The notes beneath the pieces were generated by a model. That model was given only the letters and a program-made list of their open reading frames with translations. It was not told where the DNA came from and searched no databases. Position numbers and translations under genes: made by a program. A stretch of 64,000 nucleotides of DNA. Origin: Streptomyces sp. NBC_00358. Its GTDB lineage: Bacteria > Actinomycetota > Actinomycetes > Streptomycetales > Streptomycetaceae. The first letter of the stretch is position 1. Each line of letters starts with the position of its first letter. The stretch spans positions 2,170,001 to 2,234,000 of the forward strand of contig NZ_CP107976.1 in the NCBI RefSeq assembly GCF_036099295.1, in the 5' to 3' direction. This document shows, in pieces, positions 1 to 7,921 of the stretch.

Positions 1-123
1 CCGTCTGGGCTCGCCCGATTAGCTCAACTCGCCGGACATATCGCCCAGAGCTACCTTGGTGATCGGGCCGGACGGCCCCCTCCAGCGGCAGGCCCGGACA
101 ACGATCCAAGGACGGTGGCCGGC

Positions 124-1755
124 ATGAACGACTCACGTCACTACGACGTCATCGTTATCGGAACCGGCGCGGGCGGCGGCACCATCGCCCACCGGCTGGC
201 ACCCACCGGCAAACGGATTCTCCTCCTCGAACGCGGCGGCTACCTCCCGCGCGAACGCGACAACTGGGACTCCACCGCGGTGTTCGTGAAGGGTAAGTAC
301 CGGGCGCCCGAGTTCTGGTACGACCGGCACGGCGACCAGTTCCCGCCCGAGGTCAACTACTACGTGGGCGGCAACACCAAGTTCTACGGCGCCGCGCTCT
401 TCCGGCTGCGCCCGGAGGACTTCGGCGAGCTCCGCCACCACGGCGGTGTCTCCCCCGCCTGGCCGCTCGGCTACCAGGACCTGGAGCCGTACTACACCCA
501 GGCCGAACACCTCTATCTCGTGCACGGCCGGCACGGGGAGGACCCGACCGAAGGGCCCAGCAGCGCCCAGTACGCCCATCCGCCGGTCCGGCACGAGCCG
601 CGCATCCAGCAGCTCAGTGACGACCTGGAGAAGCGGGGGCTGCACCCCTTCCACCTCCCGATCGGGGTGAACCTCACCCAGGACGACCGGGGCCGGGCCA
701 CCCACACCAGCGCCTGCATCCGCTGCGACCGTGTCGACGGCTTCCCCTGTCTGATCGGCGCGAAGTCCGACGCGCAGGTCATCTGCGTCGACCCCGCGCT
801 GGAGCACCCCAACGTGGAGATGGTCACCCACGCGAACGTACTGCGGCTGGACACGGACGCCACGGGCCGGAGCGTCACCTCCGTCGTCGCGACGGTGGGC
901 GACGGTGGCGGAGGCACGGACGCCGACACCGACGGGGGTGGAGGCGAAGGCGGCGGCTCGACCGTCGAGTTCAGCGCCGACATCGTGATCGTCGCCTGCG
1001 GTGCCGTCAACTCGGCTGCCCTGCTGCTGCGTTCGGCGAACGACCGGCATCCGCGGGGCCTCGCCAACAGCTCGGACGTGGTGGGCCGTCACTACATGCG
1101 GCACAACAACCTCGCCCTGATGGCCATATCCGAGGAACCGAACGACACCAGGTTCCAGAAGACCCTCGCGCTGCACGACTGGTACCTGGGGTCCGAGGAC
1201 TGGGACTACCCGCTCGGCGGCATCCAGATGCTCGGCAAGTCCGACTCCGAGCAGATCCACGGCGAGGCACCCCGCTGGGCGGGAGCTATCGCCCCCGACA
1301 TGCCCTTCGAGGTACTCGCCCACCACGCCGTCGATTTCTGGCTGTGCGGCGAGGACCTGCCCGCCGCCGACAACCGCGTCACTCTGGACGAGCAAGGCGC
1401 CATCCACCTCGCCCTCGACGAGAAGAACAACATCGCCGGACTCCAGCGGCTGCGGCACGAACTGCAGCGCATGCTGGGCCACTTGGGCATGCGCGAACAC
1501 CATCTCCTGCCGCACAGCATCTATCTGCACAAGGGCATGCCCATCGGCGCGACGGCACACCAGGCGGGGACGGTCCGCTTCGGCCACGACCCGGCCGACT
1601 CGGCCCTCGACATCAACTGCAAAGCCCACGACCTGGACAACCTGTACGTCGTCGACACGAGCTTCTTCCCGAGCATCGGCGCGGTGAATCCCTCGCTGAC
1701 CGCCATCGCCAACGCGCTCCGCGTCGGCGACCACATCGCGGAGCGTCTGCAATGA
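124..1755 (+). CDS. GMC family FAD-dependent oxidoreductase
   Basis: Predicted cytoplasmic flavoenzyme oxidising an alcohol or polyol; the substrate cannot be read. The N-terminus has the FAD-binding Rossmann motif GTGAGGGT (residues 13-20). The C-terminus carries the GMC signature region with a His in HQAGTVRFG and the late FAD contacts around VVDTSFFPSIG and NPSLTAIANALRVG. About 543 aa, normal for the family. A Gly/Asp-rich low-complexity insert lies near residues 258-283 and looks like a lineage-specific loop. A GTG at 115 is in frame, but AAGGA at 108-112 is only 2 nt from it; the ATG at 124 has better spacing. The stop overlaps the ATG of the next gene (ATGA), so this is the first gene of a three-gene operon with DUF2252 and GH15 genes. 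Confidence 0.88.
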   Translation: MNDSRHYDVIVIGTGAGGGTIAHRLAPTGKRILLLERGGYLPRERDNWDSTAVFVKGKYRAPEFWYDRHGDQFPPEVNYYVGGNTKFYGAALFRLRPEDFGELRHHGGVSPAWPLGYQDLEPYYTQAEHLYLVHGRHGEDPTEGPSSAQYAHPPVRHEPRIQQLSDDLEKRGLHPFHLPIGVNLTQDDRGRATHTSACIRCDRVDGFPCLIGAKSDAQVICVDPALEHPNVEMVTHANVLRLDTDATGRSVTSVVATVGDGGGGTDADTDGGGGEGGGSTVEFSADIVIVACGAVNSAALLLRSANDRHPRGLANSSDVVGRHYMRHNNLALMAISEEPNDTRFQKTLALHDWYLGSEDWDYPLGGIQMLGKSDSEQIHGEAPRWAGAIAPDMPFEVLAHHAVDFWLCGEDLPAADNRVTLDEQGAIHLALDEKNNIAGLQRLRHELQRMLGHLGMREHHLLPHSIYLHKGMPIGATAHQAGTVRFGHDPADSALDINCKAHDLDNLYVVDTSFFPSIGAVNPSLTAIANALRVGDHIAERLQ

Positions 1756-3170
1756 CCCCCAAACACCCGGCCGGCAGCCGTCCCCCGCACCACACCCCGG
1801 CGGAGCGGGCCGCGCTCGGCAAGGCCGCCCGGTCCGCCGTACCCCGCTCCAGCCACGCCGACTTCGTCCCCTCGCCGAAGCGGCCCGACCCGGTGGACGT
1901 CGTGGAGGGGCAGTCGGCGAGCCGGGTGCCCGAGCTGGTGCCGATCCGCTACGGCCGGATGACCGAGTCGCCCTTCCGTTTCTACCGCGGGGCCGCCGCC
2001 ATCATGGCCGGGGACCTCGCCGACACCCCCCGCTCCGGGATCAGGGTCCAACTGTGCGGAGACGCCCACCTGTTGAACTTCCGGCTGCTGGCCTCGCCCG
2101 AGCGCCGCATGATGTTCGACATCAACGACTTCGACGAAACGCTGCCCGGCCCGTGGGAGTGGGACGTCAAGCGGCTGTCCGCCAGTTTCGTCATCGCGGG
2201 CCGGGCGAACGGCTTCGGCACCAAGGAACGCGCCGACATCGTCCGGGCGACGGTGCGGTCGTACCGCGAGTGGATGAGACGCTTCGCCGGTCTCGGCAAC
2301 CTCCCCGTGTGGTACACGCATTTCGACGAGGAATGGGTACGCACCCATATCGCCGGGGAGTTGAGCGCGCGGGCGCGCGAGCGCTGGTCCAGGACGACGG
2401 CCAAGGCGCGTACCCGGGACAGCCTCCAGGCCTTCGCCAAGCTCACGCACATGGTCGACGGCCAGGCCCGCATCGCCCCCGATCCACCGCTGATCACACC
2501 GCTCCAGGACATGCTTCCCGACGTGGAACGCGGCGCGCTGGAGAAGCAGATCCACCGGCTGGTCGAACGTTACGGCCGCAGCCTGAACTCGGACCGGCGG
2601 TTCCTGCTGGAGCAGTACCGCATGGCCGACGTGGCCCGCAAGGTGGTCGGTGTCGGCAGCGTCGGCACCCGCTGCTGGATCATCCTCCTGCTCGGCCGGG
2701 ACGGTTCGGACCCACTGCTCCTGCAGGCCAAGGAGGCCGACGAGTCGGTGCTGGCGCCGTTCGCCGGCGCCAGCGAGTACCGGACACAGGGCGAGCGGGT
2801 GGTCGCCGGCCAGCGGCTCATGCAGGCCACCAGCGACATCTTCCTGGGCTGGGAACGGGCCGACGGCATCGACGGCCGCCGACGGGACTTCTACGTACGG
2901 CAGTTGCGGGACTGGAAGGGCATCGCCGAACCCGAGGCCATGGTGCCGTCCGGTATGCGGGCCTTCGGCGAGCTGTGCGGTGCCACGCTGGCCCGCGCGC
3001 ACGCGAGGTCGGGCGACCGGATCGCCATCGCCTCCTATCTGGGCGGGGGTGACGTCTTCGACCGGGCGCTCGTCCCGTTCGCCGAGAGCTACGCCGACCA
3101 GAACGAGAGGGACCACCGGGCACTCGTCGACGCCGTCCGCTCGGGGCGCGTCAAGGCCGAAGCGGCCTGA
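1752..3170 (+). CDS. DUF2252 family protein
   Basis: 472 aa. The protein has the DUF2252 pattern, including GDAHLLNF and DINDFDETLPGPWEWDVKR in the N-terminal third. The GDAH..N and D..DFD arrangement resembles the catalytic loop and metal-binding segment of aminoglycoside-phosphotransferase-type kinases, so a small-molecule kinase activity is a reasonable inference but unproven. The ATG overlaps the stop of the GMC oxidoreductase by 4 bases, implying translational coupling. The following GH15 gene starts 22 nt after the stop. The N-terminal 45 residues are basic and probably disordered. No signal peptide or membrane segment is seen. An in-frame reading continues upstream inside the GMC gene, but that part is a shadow. 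Confidence 0.88.
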   Translation: MTPKHPAGSRPPHHTPAERAALGKAARSAVPRSSHADFVPSPKRPDPVDVVEGQSASRVPELVPIRYGRMTESPFRFYRGAAAIMAGDLADTPRSGIRVQLCGDAHLLNFRLLASPERRMMFDINDFDETLPGPWEWDVKRLSASFVIAGRANGFGTKERADIVRATVRSYREWMRRFAGLGNLPVWYTHFDEEWVRTHIAGELSARARERWSRTTAKARTRDSLQAFAKLTHMVDGQARIAPDPPLITPLQDMLPDVERGALEKQIHRLVERYGRSLNSDRRFLLEQYRMADVARKVVGVGSVGTRCWIILLLGRDGSDPLLLQAKEADESVLAPFAGASEYRTQGERVVAGQRLMQATSDIFLGWERADGIDGRRRDFYVRQLRDWKGIAEPEAMVPSGMRAFGELCGATLARAHARSGDRIAIASYLGGGDVFDRALVPFAESYADQNERDHRALVDAVRSGRVKAEAA

Positions 3171-3192
3171 CGTGCCCGCCAAGGAGGCCAGC

Positions 3193-5010
3193 ATGGACCG
3201 CTATCCGCCCATCGCCGACCACGGACTGGTCGGCGACCTGCAGACCGCCGCCCTGGTGTCGTCCCAGGGCGTCGTCAACTGGTTCCCGGCACCGCGCTTC
3301 GACTCCCCCAGTGTCTTCGCCTCGCTGCTGGACCACGACGGCGGCGGCTACTTCCGCCTCGCGCCCGACCACCCCGAGGGGACCTGGCGGCAGCTCTACT
3401 ACCCGGACACGGCCGTGGTCGTGACCCGCTTCATGTCGCCGGACGGCGTGGGCGAGATCATCGATCACATGCCGGTCCTGACGGGCCCGGCCCCGTCCGA
3501 CCGGCACAGTCTCGTGCGCATCGTGCGCTCGGTGCGCGGCACCGTGCACTTCGGTCTGGAGTGCCGCCCGCGGTTCGACTACGCGCGGGCGAGCCACGAA
3601 CTCGACCTGGCCGCCGGCACGGCGACGTTCCGGTCCCCGGGCGCGACCGCCTACCTCCAGGCCACGATCCCGCTCGAACGGGACGGCCAGGACGTGCGCG
3701 GCGGCGTCACCCTGGAGAACGGCCAGACGGCTGTCGCAGTGTTCACGGTGTGCGGGCCGGACGGCGAAGCACCGCCGCCCCCCACCGTCGACACGGTCAC
3801 GGAGGACCTCTGGAGCAACGTCGACTTCTGGCAGAAGTGGGTGCGCACCTCGAACTACCGGGGCCGCTGGACGGAGATGGTGCACCGCTCCGCCATCACC
3901 CTCAAGCTCCTCACCTACGCCCCGACCGGCGCGCCGGTCGCCGCCCCCACCATGGGGCTGCCGGAGCAGATCGGCGGTGAGCGCAACTGGGACTACCGGT
4001 ACACGTGGGTGCGGGACGGCTCGCTGTCCGTGCGGGCGCTGCTCGACCTCGGCTTCGAGGAGGAGGCGCACCAGTTCACCCGCTGGATCGGCGACCGCCT
4101 GGAGGCCCGCGAAGGTCCGGACGACGAAGTCCTCCAGATCATGTACCGGGTCGACGGCGACCCGCATCTGACGGAGGAGATCCTGGACCACTTCGAGGGC
4201 TACCGCGGCTCGTCCCCGGTACGCGTCGGCAACGCGGCCTCCGACCAGTTGCAGCTCGACATCTACGGCGAGGCCCTCTACGCCCTGGCCGAGGGCCGCT
4301 CGGTCGGTGAGCGGGCCGGATACCACGGCTGGAAGGGGCTGGCCGGCATCCTCGACTGGCTCGCGGACAACTGGGACCGGCCCGACGAGGGAATCTGGGA
4401 GACCCGCGGCGGGCGCAAGGACTTCACCTACAGCCGGGTGATGTGCTGGGCCGCCTTCGACCGGGGTCTGAAGCTGGCCGCCGAGTTCAGCCGACCGGCC
4501 GACACCGTCCGCTGGACCGCGGCCCGGGACGCGATCTTCGAACAGGTGATGGCGCGCGGCTGGAGCGACAAGCAGCAGGCGATCGTCCAGCACTACGACG
4601 GCGACGTCCTGGACGCCTCCCTGCTGCTGGCGCCCCGCGTCGGCTTCGTCTCCCCGCGGAGCCCCGGCTGGCTGAGCACCCTGGACGCCATGGACCGCAT
4701 CCTCGTCTCCGACAGCCTCGTCTACCGCTACGACCCCGAGGCCTCGCCCGACGGACTGCGCGGCTCCGAGGGGACGTTCAGCCTCTGCACGTTCCTGTAC
4801 GTCGACGCGCTGGCCCGGGCGGGACGGCTCCCCCAGGCCCGCTACACCTTCGAGAAGATGCAGACGTACGCCAACCATGTCGGCCTGTTCGCCGAGGAGA
4901 TCGGCCCGAGCGGGGAGCAACTGGGCAACTTCCCGCAGGCGTTCACCCATCTCTCGCTCATCATGGCCGCGACGACGCTGGACGAGGCGCTCGACCGGCT
5001 GCGTCCCTGA
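3193..5010 (+). CDS. Glycoside hydrolase family 15 protein (glucoamylase/trehalase-like)
   Basis: 605 aa, cytoplasmic by absence of a signal peptide. The N-terminal PPIADHGLVGDLQTAALV and VNWFPAPRFDSPSVFASLL segments are typical of actinobacterial GH15 proteins. The (alpha/alpha)6 barrel motifs include GGERNWDYRYTWVRDGSLS and QLDIYGEALYAL. A Glu in EGIWETRGG is the expected general acid, and a second acid is expected late in the chain near GTFSLCTFLYV. The family includes glucoamylases and mycobacterial trehalase; the actual sugar cannot be chosen. The start is fixed by AAGGAGG at 3181-3187, 5 nt before the ATG. Third gene of the GMC-DUF2252-GH15 operon. Its last 50 bp overlap the 3' end of the convergent ClC gene. 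Confidence 0.9.
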   Translation: MDRYPPIADHGLVGDLQTAALVSSQGVVNWFPAPRFDSPSVFASLLDHDGGGYFRLAPDHPEGTWRQLYYPDTAVVVTRFMSPDGVGEIIDHMPVLTGPAPSDRHSLVRIVRSVRGTVHFGLECRPRFDYARASHELDLAAGTATFRSPGATAYLQATIPLERDGQDVRGGVTLENGQTAVAVFTVCGPDGEAPPPPTVDTVTEDLWSNVDFWQKWVRTSNYRGRWTEMVHRSAITLKLLTYAPTGAPVAAPTMGLPEQIGGERNWDYRYTWVRDGSLSVRALLDLGFEEEAHQFTRWIGDRLEAREGPDDEVLQIMYRVDGDPHLTEEILDHFEGYRGSSPVRVGNAASDQLQLDIYGEALYALAEGRSVGERAGYHGWKGLAGILDWLADNWDRPDEGIWETRGGRKDFTYSRVMCWAAFDRGLKLAAEFSRPADTVRWTAARDAIFEQVMARGWSDKQQAIVQHYDGDVLDASLLLAPRVGFVSPRSPGWLSTLDAMDRILVSDSLVYRYDPEASPDGLRGSEGTFSLCTFLYVDALARAGRLPQARYTFEKMQTYANHVGLFAEEIGPSGEQLGNFPQAFTHLSLIMAATTLDEALDRLRP

Positions 5011-6478
5011 ACGGCGGGATGTCCGGGCCCTGCGGCAGCAGTTCCACGGTCACGAAGGACACCACGGCGGCGAGCACGATCACCGGCACCGTTCCCGAGT
5101 TGCCCACCAGGAGCACGACCAGCACGACACAGCTGACCGGCAGCCGGAGCGCGGCGGCGGACGCGGCGGCCATGCCCGCCGCCATGGCCGGCACGACGCC
5201 GAATCCCGGGAGCGGTGCCAGCAGGGCGCCCATGGCGCCGCCGAGGAACAGAGCGGGGAACACCGGACCGCCGCGCAGGCTGCCCAGGCACAGTGCGTAC
5301 CCGATGGACTTGAACACCAGCACGGCCACCAGGCTGCCGACCGACCACGCGTGCGGGTGGGCGGCGAGCTGGGCGAGGGTGGTCTGACCGGACAGGGCCA
5401 CATCCGACGGCGACCGTCCCGTGATGGCCGCGTAGAGCGCCGCGCAGCCACCCGCGCCGAGCGCGCAGAGCACCGTGGTCCGCAGGGTGTGCGCGGACAC
5501 GGAACGGGCGGCGTACCGGCCGCCCACGATCACCCAGTGGACACCCACGCCGATGAGGAAGGCCATGACCACCGACCAGAGCACGTCGCCGGCGTCGAGG
5601 GTCGAAGGAGCGGGCAGCCCGATCCGGAGGCTGCCGGTCTGCAGTCCCGTCCAGTCGCCGAAGCCGGTGAACACGATGGCGCCGACTCCGCTGGCGAGCA
5701 GGGCGGGGAGCATCACCGCGAACAACTGGGGCCCACCCACTCCGGCCACCTCCATCAGCAGGACGGCCGCGACCAGGGGGCTGCCGAAGATCGCCGAGAT
5801 GGCCGCCGCGGCGCCCGCGGCACCGAGCAGTGCCGTGCTCGCGGTGGTCGCGGGAGCACGTACGAGATCCCGGAAGAGCAGCGCCAGGCCTCCGCCCAGT
5901 GCGATCAGCGGCGACTCGGGCCCGAGGACGGCGCCCAGCGGAAGACTGGCCAGGGCGGCGAGGACGACACCGGGCAGCGCGGAGGTCGACACCCCGCCGG
6001 CATGCAACCCCGAGGCCGGAACGTGGCCGCCGCGGCCCGGCAGCCGCAGCACGATCGGAACCATGAGCAGACCCGCCGCGAGCATCGGCGGCAGCGGCCA
6101 CCACCACGGCGGATCCGCCCATCCGAGATCGTGCGGCCACTGCACCCACATCAGATGTTCCAGCTCGTGCAGGAGTACCAGGAACCAGAACGCGGCCAAG
6201 GAGACCGGGACACCGATCACGGCGCAGAACACGAGCGCCCGCCGGTACGCCGGCTGCATCAGCATGTCCCTCAGCTGCTCGGCCTCCGTGGGCTGGTTTC
6301 CGGGAGGGGTCTCGGCCTCCGTCGACCGGCCGCCCGGAGCGGGCTCGGACGCCTCGGACTCCTCGGGCTCCTCGGGCTTCGGCTCGGTGATGGGTCTTCT
6401 CCTACGCCGCTCGGGGGGTTCTGCCGTCGGAGCGCGAGCGTACCGACGCGGCCCGCCCCGCCCACGCGGCCCGCGCAC
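4961..6478 (-). CDS. ClC-family chloride channel/transporter
   Basis: 505 aa multi-pass membrane protein. After a roughly 75-residue charged, Glu/Pro-rich cytoplasmic N-terminus come about ten or more hydrophobic helices. ClC hallmarks are present but divergent: GPESPLIALGG in place of GREGP (gating-type Glu kept), a FGSPLVAAVLLMEV segment, and GGPVFPALFLGGAMGALL matching the GGxxxPxLFxGxxxG motif. It probably moves chloride, or fluoride/proton exchange, across the plasma membrane. No C-terminal CBS domains are present. The most upstream start is used because no clear ribosome site decides between it and a later Met; the true N-terminus may be shorter. The stop lies inside the 3' end of the GH15 gene (50-bp convergent overlap). 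Confidence 0.85.
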   Translation of the reverse strand: MRGPRGRGGPRRYARAPTAEPPERRRRRPITEPKPEEPEESEASEPAPGGRSTEAETPPGNQPTEAEQLRDMLMQPAYRRALVFCAVIGVPVSLAAFWFLVLLHELEHLMWVQWPHDLGWADPPWWWPLPPMLAAGLLMVPIVLRLPGRGGHVPASGLHAGGVSTSALPGVVLAALASLPLGAVLGPESPLIALGGGLALLFRDLVRAPATTASTALLGAAGAAAAISAIFGSPLVAAVLLMEVAGVGGPQLFAVMLPALLASGVGAIVFTGFGDWTGLQTGSLRIGLPAPSTLDAGDVLWSVVMAFLIGVGVHWVIVGGRYAARSVSAHTLRTTVLCALGAGGCAALYAAITGRSPSDVALSGQTTLAQLAAHPHAWSVGSLVAVLVFKSIGYALCLGSLRGGPVFPALFLGGAMGALLAPLPGFGVVPAMAAGMAAASAAALRLPVSCVVLVVLLVGNSGTVPVIVLAAVVSFVTVELLPQGPDIPPFRDAAGRAPRPASSRP

Positions 6479-6590
6479 GACCGCCCGAAAACCCTCCGGG
6501 TGGACGCGCCGCCGCGGCCTCCGCCGGCATCTCGGCCGGGCACCCCGATATCCGTTCGCCCGAAACGGACCGGCACCCTACCCTCGCCCC

Positions 6591-7346
6591 ATGAACAAGC
6601 CCCTCGTCGCCATCCTCAGTGGCGCCGGCGTCTCCACCGATTCCGGAATCCCCGACTACCGCGGCCCGAACGGCCTGTGGCGGCTCGACCCCGAGGCCGA
6701 GAAGCTCGTCACCTACGAGTACTACATGGGCGATCCCGAGATCAGGCGCCGGGCCTGGAGGATGCGGCAGGACAACGGGACGCTCCGGGCCGAGCCGAAC
6801 GGCGCCCACCGGGCCGTCGCCGAGCTGGAGAGGTCCGGGATCCCGGTGCGGGTCATCACGCAGAACGTCGACGGACTGCACCAGCTCGCCGGGATGCCCG
6901 CCCGCAAGGTCCTCGAACTGCACGGCACGGCGCGGGCCGTGGTGTGCACCGGATGCCACGCACGCGGGCCCATGGAGGACGCCCTCGCCCGCGTCGAGGC
7001 CGGCGAGGACGATCCGGCGTGCCGGAAGTGCGACGGGATCCTCAAGCCGGCGACCGTGATGTTCGGCGAACGGCTCGACCCCGTCGTCCTCGGCCAGGCC
7101 GCCGCCATCGCCAAGGCCTGCCAGGTCTTCATCGCGGTCGGCAGCAGCCTCCAGGTGCAGCCCGCCGCCGGACTCGCGGGCGTGGCCGCCGACCACGGGG
7201 CCCGCCTCGTCATCGTCAACGCCGAACCCACGCCGTACGACGAGATGGCCGACCAGGTCATCCGCGAGCCCATCGGAACCGCCCTGCCGGAACTGCTGGG
7301 CGAGTTGGGCGGCGGCAGCGGTTCCTCGCCGGGCGGCGCCGGCTGA
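6591..7346 (+). CDS. Sir2-family NAD-dependent protein deacylase
   Basis: 251 aa single-domain sirtuin. The NAD-binding motif GAGVSTDSGIPDYRG is at residues 11-25, TQNVDGLH at 90-97 gives the conserved Gln-Asn-Asp, and His111 in ELHG is the expected catalytic base. The zinc ribbon is formed by Cys119, Cys122, Cys144 and Cys147. The product would remove acyl groups from lysine, using NAD and releasing O-acyl-ADP-ribose. A macrodomain hydrolase of the type that clears O-acetyl-ADP-ribose is encoded at 21.4-21.9 kb, but it is not linked in an operon. The gene stands alone between the divergent ClC gene and the convergent methyltransferase gene, with a hairpin just after the stop. Confidence 0.93.
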   Translation: MNKPLVAILSGAGVSTDSGIPDYRGPNGLWRLDPEAEKLVTYEYYMGDPEIRRRAWRMRQDNGTLRAEPNGAHRAVAELERSGIPVRVITQNVDGLHQLAGMPARKVLELHGTARAVVCTGCHARGPMEDALARVEAGEDDPACRKCDGILKPATVMFGERLDPVVLGQAAAIAKACQVFIAVGSSLQVQPAAGLAGVAADHGARLVIVNAEPTPYDEMADQVIREPIGTALPELLGELGGGSGSSPGGAG

Positions 7347-7360
7347 CCTTCCTCATCACC

Positions 7361-7376
7361 GGTGCGCAGGCGCACC
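7361..7376. terminator. Hairpin between convergent sirtuin and ogt genes
   Basis: GGTGCGC-AG-GCGCACC forms a 6-7 bp GC stem with a very tight loop, 14 nt after the sirtuin stop and 60 nt beyond the ogt stop. It lacks a T-run, as is usual in Streptomyces, and could serve both directions. Confidence 0.45.
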
Positions 7377-7435
7377 CGACGGGCGTCACTCCCATCGGCT
7401 CCCACGACCGGCTGCCGCCCTCGGCCCTCGCGGGT

Positions 7436-7921
7436 TCAGAAGAGTGCCGATCCGCTCTCGAAGTCCAGGAGTTGCCTCTTGCGGTCGAGGCCGCCGCCGT
7501 AGCCGGTGAGGCCGCCGCTCGCGCCGATCACGCGGTGGCAGGGCACGATGATGCCGATCGGGTTCTTGCCGTTGGCGAGGCCGACCGCGCGCGAGGCGCC
7601 CATGTTGCCCAGGGCTTCCGCGAGTTCGCCGTACGAACGGGTCTCGCCGTAGGGGATCCGGCACAGCTGTTCCCACACGCTGCGCTGGAAGGGCGTTCCA
7701 GCCAGCCGCAGTTCGAGGGTGAACTCCTTCAACTCGCCCTCGAAGTAGGCGTTCAGCTGCTCCGTCACCTCGTCGAAGAGCGTGTCGTCGCGCTCACCGA
7801 AGTGCTCCTGCGGCGGGCGGTGACGCTGACCGACCATGTGCAGGCCGCACAGGACACCGTCGTCGTCGGCGACGAGCGTGAGGGGGTCGTAGGGGCTGTC
7901 GATGACCGTGTGCCGTTTCAC
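7436..7921 (-). CDS. ogt: Methylated-DNA--protein-cysteine methyltransferase (Ogt/MGMT)
   Basis: 161 aa. It repairs O6-alkylguanine by moving the alkyl group to its own cysteine. The active-site motif IVPCHRVIG places the acceptor Cys at residue 128. The preceding GNMGASRAVGLANGKNP helix-turn-helix region and the terminal YGGGLDRKRQLL are typical of MGMT. I chose the GTG at 7921 because it overlaps the stop of the upstream Ada-AlkA gene (GTGA) and gives an N-terminus of normal length. An upstream in-frame ATG exists only inside the Ada-AlkA gene. The coupling makes a two-gene alkylation-repair operon. Confidence 0.93.
   Translation of the reverse strand: MKRHTVIDSPYDPLTLVADDDGVLCGLHMVGQRHRPPQEHFGERDDTLFDEVTEQLNAYFEGELKEFTLELRLAGTPFQRSVWEQLCRIPYGETRSYGELAEALGNMGASRAVGLANGKNPIGIIVPCHRVIGASGGLTGYGGGLDRKRQLLDFESGSALF

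Noticed and set aside
133..3194. Long minus-strand open frames opposite the GMC oxidoreductase and DUF2252 genes
   Set aside because: Antisense shadows of genes with clear motifs and overlapping ATGA coupling.
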